Assembly: GCA_018268255.1 (NCBI GenBank)
Contig: JAFDWX010000001.1
Span: forward strand, 124,001-188,000
DNA from: Armatimonadota bacterium
GTDB taxonomy: Bacteria > Armatimonadota > Fimbriimonadia > Fimbriimonadales > Fimbriimonadaceae
DNA length: 64,000 nt
Reading direction: 5' to 3'
Shown: one piece after another, positions 33,808 through 43,396 of the stretch
How positions within the stretch are numbered: position 1 is the first letter of the stretch
How the letters are laid out: each line of letters begins with the position of its first letter
Program-made: the position numbers and the translations under genes
Notes under the pieces: generated by a model
Databases searched by the model: none
Told to the model about the DNA's origin: nothing
The model's input: only the letters and a program-made list of their open reading frames with translations

Positions 33808-35520
33808 TTATCGAAACAGTCCTTTGATTTGGTCTTCGTAACGCTCGCGAATCACTTTTCGCTTAACCTTTAAACTCGGAGTGAGCTCTCCAGTATCTAC
33901 TGAGAATTTCGCGTTGATGAGTTCAAACTTCTTCACCTTTTCAAAGTCCGCAAGAAGCTTGTTAACCTTATCAACCTCCGACTTAATGAGTGCGCGGATC
34001 GGAGCCATCTCCAGCATTTTGGATGGATCAGATTCCTTAATTCCTTCTAGCTTGAGATGCTTTTCGATTCGCTCAAAATCCGGAACAATGAGACCTCCAA
34101 CGTACGACTGGCTGTCTCCGAATAGGATAGCTTCGGCGATAAACGGAGATGAGCGGAGCTTATCCTCGATAGGTTGAGGAGCAACGTTCTTACCATTTCC
34201 CAGCACCAGAATGTCCTTCTTTCGGTCGGTGATTTTGAGATGCTTGCCGACGAACTCTCCCACGTCTCCCGTGTGAAACCACCCTTCTGAATCGATAGCT
34301 TCGGCAGTCGCCTTTTCGTTGTGGAAGTACTCTTTCATCACACAAGCTCCCCGAATGAGAATCTCTCCATCACCGGCGATTTTCACTTCCACTCCCGGAA
34401 TGGGGATGCCGACTGTATTGGGATCGTTGTCGTCTGGCGGATTGAAGACCACTCCAGAAGTTGTTTCGGTGAGTCCATATCCCTGAAGGACCTTGATCCC
34501 ACAGGCACCAAAGAACTCAAAAACGTGCATGGGCATCGCCATGCCTCCGCTGACAAAGAACTTGAGTCGGCCCCCAGTACGGGCGCGGAGTTGCTTTCCA
34601 ACCACACCATCGAGCAAACCGTGCAAGGGCGCAAATCCACCTCGCAGTTTCTTAACGCCCTGCGCAATGTACAAATCAAACAATCGTTTGCGTAAAGGAG
34701 GAAGCTTCGCCGAGCCATCCAAAATCCGCTCCTTCATGGCCTCCAAGAACCGAGGCACACAAAGCATGATGGTTGGCTTCATCGAGACCAAATCGTTGGA
34801 TAGAGTTGCCAAAGACTGGGCATAGGCGATGGTGGCACCCAAGGTAATCGGAAGTACGTGGCCATCTGCCCGCTCGTAAACATGAGACAGCGGCAGGAAA
34901 CTCAAGAATGTGTCGTTTTCGTCGACAGGAAGGGATTCGCGAATATGATGCGTGATTTCGATGAATCCCTTATTGAGGAGCACCGCACCTTTGGGATCGC
35001 CTGTGGTCCCGCTCGTATAAATGATCGTGGCGATGTCTTCAGGATGGGTGGCGTCGATTCCGCGTTCCCATTCCTGACGAGATAAACTGTGGGAGTTGGT
35101 TCGCTCGCTGATGGACCCGTCCCCTTTCAGTTGATAAACCGGAAGGTCAACGGTTCCCTTGAGCTTGGTTGCCAACTCCTCCGAACCTGTAACCAACAGC
35201 TTGGCTTCACAATCCTGCACGATGTAATTGGCCTGGTTGGCTGGCAATGTTGGGTAGATCGGCACCAAACAGGCGCCAAGAGTGTGGCACCCCCAATCCA
35301 GCAGGGCCCACTCGACGCAGTTCTCTGAATAGATGCAGAGCTTGTCTCCCCGACGGATTCCCAAGTCATGAAGCGCGCCGGCATAGCTATAGGCGAGTTC
35401 GTACAGCTCCTTGTATGTGATCTCCCGGGTTCCAGTCTTACTCGGCACAATCATCGCGACGCGATCAGCCCATTGCGCGCACGATTTTCGAAGGGCATCT
35501 CCCAAAGAGTTTGCGATCAC
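33808..35520 (-). CDS. Long-chain acyl-CoA synthetase (AMP-forming)
   Basis: Activates fatty acids to acyl-CoA via acyl-adenylate. The AMP-binding signature TIIYTSGTTGDPKGAVL, the PLSHVYERADGH segment, QGYGLTETTSGVVFNPP and EGWFHTGDVGEF with ITDRKKDILVLGNGKNVAP are all present; the length and the PLSHVYER form place it in the FadD15-type branch. The GTG at 35520 is chosen because AAGGTG lies 5 bases upstream and the protein then begins at SLGDALRKSCAQWADRVA; a TTG at 35619 would extend it by 33 poorly conserved residues and leave only 12 bases to the divergent alr. Confidence 0.92.
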   Translation of the reverse strand: MIANSLGDALRKSCAQWADRVAMIVPSKTGTREITYKELYELAYSYAGALHDLGIRRGDKLCIYSENCVEWALLDWGCHTLGACLVPIYPTLPANQANYIVQDCEAKLLVTGSEELATKLKGTVDLPVYQLKGDGSISERTNSHSLSRQEWERGIDATHPEDIATIIYTSGTTGDPKGAVLLNKGFIEITHHIRESLPVDENDTFLSFLPLSHVYERADGHVLPITLGATIAYAQSLATLSNDLVSMKPTIMLCVPRFLEAMKERILDGSAKLPPLRKRLFDLYIAQGVKKLRGGFAPLHGLLDGVVGKQLRARTGGRLKFFVSGGMAMPMHVFEFFGACGIKVLQGYGLTETTSGVVFNPPDDNDPNTVGIPIPGVEVKIAGDGEILIRGACVMKEYFHNEKATAEAIDSEGWFHTGDVGEFVGKHLKITDRKKDILVLGNGKNVAPQPIEDKLRSSPFIAEAILFGDSQSYVGGLIVPDFERIEKHLKLEGIKESDPSKMLEMAPIRALIKSEVDKVNKLLADFEKVKKFELINAKFSVDTGELTPSLKVKRKVIRERYEDQIKGLFR

Positions 35521-35631
35521 GAGATCACCTTGTAATTTGGAATGAGGGAAATCCAGAGCGTCGTTGCCACGCAGGCACCCTACCTGGAGTTCGCGAAAAA
35601 CGTCAACCAGGCTGCACAATAGGAGCTAGAC

Positions 35632-36726
35632 GTGGTCCCATATCCTCGCACCTGGATCGAAGTTGATTTGCCCGCTTTGCGGCAAAACCTTAGTTTGGTT
35701 CGAGAGAACATTGGGCCCGATGTTTTGATTGCATTGGTGGCAAAAGCCGATGCGTACGGCCATGGTCTTGTTCCCGTGTGTCGCTACGCGGCGCATCACG
35801 GTGCGGATTGGATCGCAGTCGCAACGGTGCAGGAAGGAATCGCTCTTCGAGATGCTGGTCTTTCGCTCCCGATCTTGGTTCTGTCCCCCATTTTGGAAGT
35901 CGAGGCAGAGCAGGCCGTTTTTTACGACCTGAGAGTGATGGTCGAACGAATCGAACTGGCCCAAGAACTTGACCAAGCGGCCAAGAACCAGAATCGGATC
36001 GCTCGAATCCACATTCCTGTGGACACCGGAGTTTCTCGCTTCGGATGCACTCCCGAAGAGGCATGCGGGCTACTTGAGAGCCTGAGTTCCTATGAGAACT
36101 TGATCATCGAAGGCATCGGCACACACTTTGCGGACAGCGGATTTGATCGAGCTCGTACCGAGGCTCAGCTCGCTGAATTCCGGAAGCTCGTTGATCGCCT
36201 CCCCCAACCAAACCTCATCATCCACGCTGCTAACAGCGCAGGTGCCATGCACTATCCCGATGCGATCTTCGGCATGGTGCGAATCGGAATTGGTGCCTAC
36301 GGCATTGACCCCTATGGTCTGTTTGGGGGACACGGGAAGCCGATCCTGCAGTGGAAAGCACGAGTGATGAGCGTTCGCACTCGTCCTGCGGGAACTCCCG
36401 TCAGCTACAGCGGCACCCACATCTGCAGCCGAGAAACTGTGATCGCCACTTTAGGCGTGGGGTATGGCGATGGATATGGGCGCGCCCAGAGCAACTCTGG
36501 TTTCGTGGATATCGACGGATGCCGCGCATCCATCATCGGCCTGGTCTGCATGGACCAAATGCTGGTCGATGTCACCGACATCCCGGGTGTAACTGTAGGT
36601 GATGAAGCGCTCCTGATTGGCGGAGAGGCAACGGTCGAAGAATTGGCCAAGACAGGCAAGACCAACGTGCACGAAGTCATCACCCGGATCATGTCGCGTG
36701 TCCCTCGCCGGTATCGGTACGAGTAA
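35632..36726 (+). CDS. alr: Alanine racemase
   Basis: PLP enzyme interconverting L- and D-alanine for peptidoglycan. The PLP lysine is K38 in VAKADAYGHG. The C-terminal domain holds the second catalytic residue, Tyr, in PVSYSGTHI, and the signature LGVGYGDGYGRAQSN. Length is 364 aa, standard. The GTG at 35632 has AGGAG 6 bases upstream. It is divergent from the acyl-CoA synthetase gene. The next gene (36844) has its own promoter. Confidence 0.96.
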   Translation: MVPYPRTWIEVDLPALRQNLSLVRENIGPDVLIALVAKADAYGHGLVPVCRYAAHHGADWIAVATVQEGIALRDAGLSLPILVLSPILEVEAEQAVFYDLRVMVERIELAQELDQAAKNQNRIARIHIPVDTGVSRFGCTPEEACGLLESLSSYENLIIEGIGTHFADSGFDRARTEAQLAEFRKLVDRLPQPNLIIHAANSAGAMHYPDAIFGMVRIGIGAYGIDPYGLFGGHGKPILQWKARVMSVRTRPAGTPVSYSGTHICSRETVIATLGVGYGDGYGRAQSNSGFVDIDGCRASIIGLVCMDQMLVDVTDIPGVTVGDEALLIGGEATVEELAKTGKTNVHEVITRIMSRVPRRYRYE

Positions 36727-36818
36727 CAGGGGTGCTAGATTCCCGAACGCCTGTTGATCTCAAAACTTTTCGCAGCGCAGATAGGCCAAATTCGGCACTC
36801 TATTTTGTCACTCTCCTG

Positions 36819-36834
36819 TACAATGAATGTGGAG
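36819..36834 (+). promoter_or_regulatory. -10 box and RBS of the large secreted PD40 protein gene
   Basis: TACAAT (36819-36824) is a plausible -10 box, and GGAG (36831-36834) lies 9 bases before the ATG at 36844, which begins a clear signal peptide. Confidence 0.4.
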
Positions 36835-36843
36835 CAACTCTTT

Positions 36844-39660
36844 ATGGGACCTTCGCGCAAAATAGCATCCATTGTCCTTCTTCTTATGCCGATACAATTA
36901 CTGGCTGCATTCGGGGATCTTTCGCCCATTAATGTCCCCATACTCAATACACCAAACGGCTCATCGACTGATCCAGCACTCTCTGCCGATGGAAGAGTTT
37001 TCGCATTCGCTTCAAAAGCGACAAATATTGTCTTTAATTCAGGCGCTTACTATCTCATTTTTGCGCAATCGGTCGATACAAATTCAATTCACCTCGTTAG
37101 TACTGGGGACAATCCTCCAAGTGGAGATTCGCGAAACCCCTCGATCTCCGCTGACGGAAGATATGTAGCATTTCAATCAACGGCTGGCCTGGTGGCGGGA
37201 ACCAATAATAAAAAGTCCCAGATCTATGTTCGGGATCTCTACCTAAGACGGACATATTGCGTCTCGAAGACGGCTTTGGGAATACTGGCAAACTCAGACT
37301 GTTCACTGCCAGCAATCTCCGCCGATGGTCAGAAAGTAGCTTTCCTCTCTTATGCTTCAAATCTAGATGGCACTGGGTCAACCCGAGCTGTTTTTGTGGC
37401 TGATCTCCCCCTGGGGACAGTTGAACTTGTCAGCAAGAACCTGCAAGGCTTACGATCAACAAGTGACGTGGAAAGCCCTTCGATCAGTGCCGACGGGTAC
37501 AAGGTTTCTTTTGTGTCATCTGCCAATGACTTGGTGGCTGGCGATGCAAATGGCTTTGCAGATGTTTTTGTGCGTGACCTACTAACCAAGAGCACTACCC
37601 TCGGGAGCCTAAACTCCGATGGCACCCAAATACAGGCATTGAGCTTTGCGGGTCAGCTGTCTGGAGATGGCAAACATTTGGTATTCATGACATCTGCAAA
37701 GCTAGCCTCAGAAGACAGGAACTTTCTTGATTGGTATATTCGCGACCTAACAAGCGGAGCGCTAAAGCTAGTGACAGCAACGAGTGCTGCCATATCCCTA
37801 GAGGGGCCAGCTACGACCTCCAGAAACGGAAAGAGAGTCATGTTTACGGGTGCTTCTCAGAATGTGACAAATGGCGATGCCCAAGGCAATGATACATTCT
37901 GCGCAGACTTGGAAAATAACAGTATCGTAAAAGTGAGCAGCAATGGCCTAGGAATAGGAACCCAAGGCACCACAGATGTTACGAGAAGATTTGCCTCTGA
38001 CGATGCCGCAACACAGGCAATATTCCTGACAAGTTCTAAGGATTTTGATGGAAAGGTAAGCGATTTTCAAGATATCTACTTTCGAGACCTTGGATCTGGA
38101 ACCACAAGAAGACTGTCGATTGCCCCCGTCCCGCGTCCTTACACGGGTGTCGGCATTCCGTCTTCAGATGGCAATAAAGTCCTATTAAGTGCATTGGGAA
38201 TCTGGACAAGCGACCACCAGGAGCCCGTTGATGTTTTCACTGATGAAGCAGGAAAACATATTAACACTTACTTTCTAGACTCCATTTCCGATGACTGGAC
38301 GAGGCTGATGATCTATTCGGGAAGTGGTTCAGGTTCTGTCCCGGGTGAGCAAATCGTCACAAAGGATCTACCAAGCGGCCAATGGAAAGTCGCATCTTCT
38401 TCCAGCCAAGGTGCCATCGCAAACTCCTTCATTTACGATTGGGGAATGACGTCGGATGGGAAGTATGGGATTTTTGTCAGTTCAGCCAATAACTTGGTGC
38501 CAGACAACTTGGGCGGAATGACCGGAGCGTACTTGAAGGATCTCTCCACTGGGGCCATCTCCTTTGTTTCGAGGAATGCCGATAATCAAATTGCCAATTA
38601 CTACTCAAGGTGTTGCGCAATATCGAAGACTGGCCGCTATATTGCATTCACTTCTCCTGCTACCAACTTAACATCGGAGATTGCTACCAAGTATGAAGAA
38701 GTTTTTATTAAGGATCTCGTGCTAGGTTGGGTAAAGAGAGTTCCCCCCGATCAACTCCCAGCAAGCAATAAGTACTATCCGATGTTCAGTCGATCCGAGA
38801 GGTTTGTCTACTTTGGAATTGGCAATGACCCTTATGGTGGGTCAGGAAGTGTTTATCGTTATGACATGTTGAACAACAAGGTTCAATACTGCTTCTCGTG
38901 TAGTTACACGGATCGCTTTATGGTCGCGCTTGGGCAATCTGACAGATATGTCTATTTTGAAACTGTGGCAAAGCTCACTGCTGAAGATACAGATACCAAG
39001 TCCGACATATATTTGTGGGATAGTCTCCTCGGCACATATCAGTTGGTTGACTATCGTTCTCCAGGGAAGAAGTTTGTCTATGCTTCGCGCCCTGTACTTG
39101 ATCCTACCGGGAGCTACCTAGTTTTCCTCGCTCCAGCCTTTGATCCAAACGGCTATGAAGCTGCGGGCTCAGTTCTCTATCGAATGGATGTTCGCAGGTT
39201 CACTCTAACTGGCGTTCTTTCGCTTGCCGATTACGCAAAATCCGGTGAGTTGATGTCAGTAGAAGTGTATAAGAACGGCGAGTTAGCTGAACATGCCGTA
39301 GCGAATTTAACAAGCGATTTCAATTACGAGACGGTGATCAATACTACTGGAGACCTGGTTCTCAAGTTCAAATTTAGAAAGTGCCTCGTCAAAGCTGTTG
39401 CAATTCATTCCGAGCCTGGGACTTCGGTGATAAGGAACGTAACCTTGGTTAATGGCGACGTGGATGGTGATAACGCCGTTACAATCTTTGATTATCTGGC
39501 AATTTCAGACTACTACGGTAAGCGATCCAAGGATTCTGATTGGAACACTATTGGCCCCAACGGTGTAGCACCAGCGGACGCCGACATTTTCTCTGACGAG
39601 AGCGTGGAATATTCTGACTATCAGATACTACTCTCTAACTTTGATCGAGTAGGAGACTAA
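36844..39660 (+). CDS. Large secreted PD40-repeat protein with dockerin-like C-terminus
   Basis: A 938-residue exported protein. The signal peptide (KIASIVLLLMPIQLLAAFG) is followed by about a dozen TolB/PD40-type blades of the form SADGxxVAFxSxAxxL...DIYVRDL, for example SISADGRYVAFQSTAG, AISADGQKVAFLSYASNL and SISADGYKVSFVSSANDL, which should fold into one or two beta-propellers. A short beta-sandwich comes next (about 800-865), then a degenerate dockerin-like end (NGDVDGDNAVTIFDYLAIS... and a second, weaker loop). The ATG at 36844 was chosen for the signal peptide. The gene is visibly richer in A+T than its neighbours, which may mean recent transfer. Possibly surface-displayed; ligand unknown. 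Confidence 0.85.
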   Translation: MGPSRKIASIVLLLMPIQLLAAFGDLSPINVPILNTPNGSSTDPALSADGRVFAFASKATNIVFNSGAYYLIFAQSVDTNSIHLVSTGDNPPSGDSRNPSISADGRYVAFQSTAGLVAGTNNKKSQIYVRDLYLRRTYCVSKTALGILANSDCSLPAISADGQKVAFLSYASNLDGTGSTRAVFVADLPLGTVELVSKNLQGLRSTSDVESPSISADGYKVSFVSSANDLVAGDANGFADVFVRDLLTKSTTLGSLNSDGTQIQALSFAGQLSGDGKHLVFMTSAKLASEDRNFLDWYIRDLTSGALKLVTATSAAISLEGPATTSRNGKRVMFTGASQNVTNGDAQGNDTFCADLENNSIVKVSSNGLGIGTQGTTDVTRRFASDDAATQAIFLTSSKDFDGKVSDFQDIYFRDLGSGTTRRLSIAPVPRPYTGVGIPSSDGNKVLLSALGIWTSDHQEPVDVFTDEAGKHINTYFLDSISDDWTRLMIYSGSGSGSVPGEQIVTKDLPSGQWKVASSSSQGAIANSFIYDWGMTSDGKYGIFVSSANNLVPDNLGGMTGAYLKDLSTGAISFVSRNADNQIANYYSRCCAISKTGRYIAFTSPATNLTSEIATKYEEVFIKDLVLGWVKRVPPDQLPASNKYYPMFSRSERFVYFGIGNDPYGGSGSVYRYDMLNNKVQYCFSCSYTDRFMVALGQSDRYVYFETVAKLTAEDTDTKSDIYLWDSLLGTYQLVDYRSPGKKFVYASRPVLDPTGSYLVFLAPAFDPNGYEAAGSVLYRMDVRRFTLTGVLSLADYAKSGELMSVEVYKNGELAEHAVANLTSDFNYETVINTTGDLVLKFKFRKCLVKAVAIHSEPGTSVIRNVTLVNGDVDGDNAVTIFDYLAISDYYGKRSKDSDWNTIGPNGVAPADADIFSDESVEYSDYQILLSNFDRVGD

Positions 39661-39722
39661 ACGCGTGGGGTCCCTGCCACTCAATCCTGGAAACCGTAAT
39701 GCGAATAGGGACTTCTTGACGC

Positions 39723-42191
39723 CTAATTCGAGCCAACAGGTATCCAAAAACTGGCCTGCTTTCCGGCAGGAAGTTTCATGCGCATCCTTCCGTCTGGGAG
39801 AAGTTCCTGACCTCCCGTAAGATCACTTCGAGAATTGGCAGGAAGTTCTACAACTCCAGAACCCGCAGGTGGGATGAGTAGTCGGACCTCGTGGAAACCC
39901 TGGTTAACGGTGCTTTGCCAATGCAGCGCACCGATCGGCAAGTAGGCCGTGGTACGGAACCCGGGAAAATCGGCCAGATGCGGACGGATTGTGTACTCGG
40001 CAAAGCCCGGGCGACGAGCAAACAGCCCCATGAGCCCATCAAAAACGTCGAGGACAGGAGCGATTGCGCAATGACTCCACTGGCTGGTGGAATCAGGGAC
40101 GACCTCCCAAAACTCGCCTATAGTCAGATTCTCGCGCACCGACCGCATCGGCACCCAACGCTCGCGGAGTTCTCGGACCACACGGTCCATCCGACCGGCC
40201 TTCGCCAGCGCCCAGTGCCGCCAAACTGCGTTGGCAGGATAGCTTCTCCCCACGTGGCCGGGCATTTCGGCTAGCAGGCGAACCGACTCGCCAACACGAC
40301 CGCCTGGACACTGGTCGAACAGAATGGCCGTCGCCAGAGAGCGGTCACAACACCTCGCTTGGTCGAGGCTCCGAATCTCGGGCAGATTGTTGACCCACGT
40401 TTGCAGAGATTCGTGCCAATAATTTTCGACGCAAGCCTTGAGCAGCCGCTGCCCTTCTTGTCGGAACCCAGCCCCGGACACACCAAGCTCTTCCGAAAGT
40501 GGTGCCAACGCACGCGTCAACATCGCGGCTGCATAGAGGTTGAAAGCCAACCGCTTTTCGCCCTGAGTTCGATAAGCCTCATGGTCGATCCAAACGCTGC
40601 AACCCTCCAAATTCTCCACCGGCAATAGGCCGTCAGCCTCGCTCATCGCCAGGAGCGCTTTGGCAAATTTCACCAAACGGGGGTGGACCTTTCGCACATC
40701 GTCCAATTGCCCCGTGGCCATGTAGTGGTCCCAGCAGTCAAACACAAAGCCAATCCCATGGTCCAGCAGCGGCCCCCACGATGTGAGCCCGAGTGGAAGT
40801 TGGGAAAGGCGCGCCATGCGATCCCAGGCCGGCCAGCAGTCCATGAAGATGCCGTTTTCCAGCTGGCCCTTGCTAAATGTGTCGATGAACCTCGCCGACA
40901 TTTGGGTTGCGCCAAAGAGTGGTCGAATAGCTCGCACTTGGTGGCTGCCATCGCCCGCATACTGCTGTCGCTCGCGCGCCATCCCGTCTACGCAAGTTTC
41001 CTGAGCCGAGTTGTGTAGGGTATTGACCGCCGCATCCATCAACCGCTGAAGTTCCGGATCATCCACGACGATCTCAGGTTGGTGCGGCCATTGCTGCTGC
41101 CGGCGAATGATGCTGACCCGCTTGATATCGACTGGACCATGGTTGTTCCGAACAACCAGTTGGAGCCATCGAAGGGACTCGTACTCGAAGGTTCGATAAA
41201 CCTGTGGTCCGCCCCGGCAGATCAGGCGCGACCATGCATAAAACTGAGTATCCAACAAGACGGCTTTCGAAGGATCATGTCCTTCGCACGGGATGAGTTC
41301 AATAATGGTCCCTTCAGGCGCATCAATCTCGATTTCGGGCCAACCGACGATTTGCCGATCAAACTCAATGGTAATTCCAGTCGCACGGCTCGGCTCCTGC
41401 GCCTCCAAGTGAACCGGTAGACCTCCAGCACCGGTCCGTCGGGCCGAGAACCCATCTTTAGCGCGGAAATCAAACCAATCCTCCGGGTCGAGTTTCCATT
41501 CGATGGAAGAAGTGGTCATCCGCTCTCCATCCACCTGTTCCAGCGCCATGAGTGGGATCGAGCGCGGTCTCAGGGCAGTATTCTCGGGATGAGTCATCCA
41601 GATGTCAGCCGAGTAATGCGAATATCCGCTTGAAATTGGTGGGCGAGAGGCAGCCAGATTGAGCACCTGAGCGAAGACCCAGCCGGGACCTGCATCAAGC
41701 GATAGCTTCCAGGCAGCAGGTGATTTCCGTGAGTCGTAGATCTCCTGAAACGCTCTCAGGAACCACCTCGGAGCACGGCCCGGAGAAAAGCCTCGGTCGA
41801 TTCTGCAAGCCCAAGAGTCATCCGTAATCACGTCTGCCGCCTCACCTGAGCAGTTCATGATGAATCCGGGCTTGCCTATGGGATGGGTACCGTCGCCTTG
41901 GCCATAGTACAGAACCTCAACGACAATCAGGTTATCACCCACCTTGAGATGGGGGCCCAAGTCGAGGGGATCGACTTCGGGTTCGCGCGGGTCGCTTGGC
42001 GCAGGTCCCCACTGGACAATCTTGCCGTTTACCCAGATGCGATATCGGCTGTCTGCGAATATCCACCCAGCGCAGGAACCCAATTTGGCGAGCGTCACGA
42101 GCTTCCGAAACAGTACAACCGTGCAAGGCAGGGTGCGCTGAGACGGAAACCAGATCCACCGCGCAGGACTAAGATCGAACAGTTCTTCCAT
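39723..42191 (-). CDS. GH78-like alpha-L-rhamnosidase
   Basis: Large glycosidase (822 aa), no signal peptide seen. The N-terminal beta-sandwich (about residues 1-330) has a carbohydrate-binding style (WIFADSRYRIWVNGKIV, then GPAPSDPREPEVDPLDL). The six-hairpin barrel (about 370-740) has the GH78-typical CVDGMARERQQYAGDGSHQVRAI near its start, likely holding the catalytic acids, and a C-terminal beta domain with GEFWEVVPDSTSQWSHCAIAP. Its substrate is probably rhamnose-capped plant or microbial glycans. A TATACT box lies 11 bases before the start. It is divergent from the ArsR-pseudopilin operon. Confidence 0.85.
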   Translation of the reverse strand: MEELFDLSPARWIWFPSQRTLPCTVVLFRKLVTLAKLGSCAGWIFADSRYRIWVNGKIVQWGPAPSDPREPEVDPLDLGPHLKVGDNLIVVEVLYYGQGDGTHPIGKPGFIMNCSGEAADVITDDSWACRIDRGFSPGRAPRWFLRAFQEIYDSRKSPAAWKLSLDAGPGWVFAQVLNLAASRPPISSGYSHYSADIWMTHPENTALRPRSIPLMALEQVDGERMTTSSIEWKLDPEDWFDFRAKDGFSARRTGAGGLPVHLEAQEPSRATGITIEFDRQIVGWPEIEIDAPEGTIIELIPCEGHDPSKAVLLDTQFYAWSRLICRGGPQVYRTFEYESLRWLQLVVRNNHGPVDIKRVSIIRRQQQWPHQPEIVVDDPELQRLMDAAVNTLHNSAQETCVDGMARERQQYAGDGSHQVRAIRPLFGATQMSARFIDTFSKGQLENGIFMDCWPAWDRMARLSQLPLGLTSWGPLLDHGIGFVFDCWDHYMATGQLDDVRKVHPRLVKFAKALLAMSEADGLLPVENLEGCSVWIDHEAYRTQGEKRLAFNLYAAAMLTRALAPLSEELGVSGAGFRQEGQRLLKACVENYWHESLQTWVNNLPEIRSLDQARCCDRSLATAILFDQCPGGRVGESVRLLAEMPGHVGRSYPANAVWRHWALAKAGRMDRVVRELRERWVPMRSVRENLTIGEFWEVVPDSTSQWSHCAIAPVLDVFDGLMGLFARRPGFAEYTIRPHLADFPGFRTTAYLPIGALHWQSTVNQGFHEVRLLIPPAGSGVVELPANSRSDLTGGQELLPDGRMRMKLPAGKQASFWIPVGSN

Positions 42192-42263
42192 CGCCTGCTC
42201 TCAGTATAGGGCCAGTTCCTCTCGGCAGTTGACAACAAATGCGCCAGGATAATTCGATGAGGA

Positions 42264-42293
42264 TTGAATTATTTGATGGCCATCGAATAATAT
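42264..42293 (+). promoter_or_regulatory. Promoter with 24-bp palindromic operator for the ArsR-pseudopilin operon
   Basis: TTGAAT (42264-42269) and TAATAT (42288-42293) are 18 bases apart. Between and over them lies ATTATTTGATGG/CCATCGAATAAT (42268-42291), a palindrome with 11 of 12 positions symmetric. A third partial half-site (TAATTCGATGAGG, 42250-42262) lies upstream. The placement fits autorepression by the ArsR protein at 42303. Confidence 0.65.
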
Positions 42294-42302
42294 GGTCGAA
42301 TC

Positions 42303-42617
42303 ATGGACGTACTGAAGGCGTTGCAGGCCTTAGCAGATCCCACACGGATGGCCGTTTTCAACTGCATTCGTGGTTGTGGCGGAGCATCCGCGTACGATTG
42401 CGAAACAGGCGAATGCGACGCCAACGAACCGGGAGGAGTTGCCCTGTGCGACGTCAAATGCAAGGTCCCTTGTTCGCCAAGCACCCTAACCCACCACCTG
42501 AACGTGTTGCGCGACGCGGATTTGGTCTGGACCGAACGCCGAGGACGGAAGGCGTATGTACAGATTCGCGTTGAGACCCTCCGGGCGCTCGCAGCATTCC
42601 TATTGGAGACCAAATGA
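42303..42617 (+). CDS. ArsR-family regulator with Cys-rich insert
   Basis: A winged-helix DNA-binding protein (104 aa): LKALQALADPTRMAVFNCI (helices 1-2), the recognition region CSPSTLTHHLNVLRDADLV, and the wing TERRGRKAYVQIRVE. Between helices 2 and 3 it carries seven Cys in 37 residues (C21, C25, C33, C38, C49, C53, C57), many more than usual, suggesting a metal- or redox-sensing site. The ATG at 42303 lies 9 bases after a -10 box. Its stop overlaps the pseudopilin ATG by 4 bases (ATGA), so the two are co-translated. It likely binds the palindrome just upstream. Confidence 0.88.
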   Translation: MDVLKALQALADPTRMAVFNCIRGCGGASAYDCETGECDANEPGGVALCDVKCKVPCSPSTLTHHLNVLRDADLVWTERRGRKAYVQIRVETLRALAAFLLETK

Positions 42618-43342
42618 AGAAAGCCTTTACCCTCATCGAGCTTCTGGTCGTAATCGCGATCATCGCAATTCTCGCTGCAATTCTCTTCCCTGTGTTTGCC
42701 CAAGCAAAGGAAAGTGCCAAAAAGACTGGCTGCCTTTCCAACATGAAGCAGATGGGCACTGCATTCGCGCTCTATCTACATGACAGCGACGGGGTCTACC
42801 CGACCTGCGACAACGACAAGGCAAAGATTGATGGCAAGCCGCCGGAGCCAGAGAGCTTCGAAGCGGATGGCCCCCCAGAGCGAGATTGGACCATTACCAC
42901 GCAACCCTACGTCAAAAACTTCGACATTTTTCGATGCGGCTCCGATGGATCGCTGAAGCCAAAAGACCCAAAAAATCCAGACCTCACCAGGGAGTATCGA
43001 TCGAGTTTCACCATCAACGGTTGGGCTGAGTACAACCTCGCCGAGAGCACCGTCTCCAAACCATCCGAGTGGATTCTTCTTGGCGAGCGCAATAACGTCA
43101 GCCGAGGTCCCAAAACTTGGTGGATGTTCTACTGGTGGATCTGGCAAGGGTCGGGGTCAAAAGCGGTCTGGCCCCCGACTTCAACTCCAGATCCAACTCT
43201 GGAAGCAGCCAAGGACTTGGCAATCGATCGACACAGCAAGAACCCGAATTGGCTCTTTGGCGACGGCCACGCTAAGTCAATGCCATTCTCGGCGACCTGG
43301 AAGGCCGGTACAGACAACAAATACTGGCCAAACCCACACTAG
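42614..43342 (+). CDS. Type IV pilin-like protein (pseudopilin, DUF1559-type)
   Basis: Exported by the prepilin route. The N-terminus MKKAFTLIELLVVIAIIAIL is a class-III signal: cleavage is expected before Phe5, with Glu at mature position 5 (E9). The segment FPVFAQAKESAKKTGCLSNMKQMG follows, then a C-terminal globular domain (about residues 60-242) ending with a DGHAKSMPF motif. Proteins of this plan are abundant in planctomycetes and Armatimonadota; their role is mostly unknown (surface filaments or secretion). No pilin assembly genes are nearby. It is translated together with the ArsR protein. Confidence 0.92.
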   Translation: MKKAFTLIELLVVIAIIAILAAILFPVFAQAKESAKKTGCLSNMKQMGTAFALYLHDSDGVYPTCDNDKAKIDGKPPEPESFEADGPPERDWTITTQPYVKNFDIFRCGSDGSLKPKDPKNPDLTREYRSSFTINGWAEYNLAESTVSKPSEWILLGERNNVSRGPKTWWMFYWWIWQGSGSKAVWPPTSTPDPTLEAAKDLAIDRHSKNPNWLFGDGHAKSMPFSATWKAGTDNKYWPNPH

Positions 43343-43396
43343 TTACGGATCGGCAACCGCCGAAGCACTATCACCTGATTCAGGCCTTCCAGCGAG

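Noticed and set aside
36754-36843. Upstream start of the PD40 protein
   Set aside because: The added 30 residues precede the -10 box and RBS and would remove the clear signal peptide from the N-terminus.
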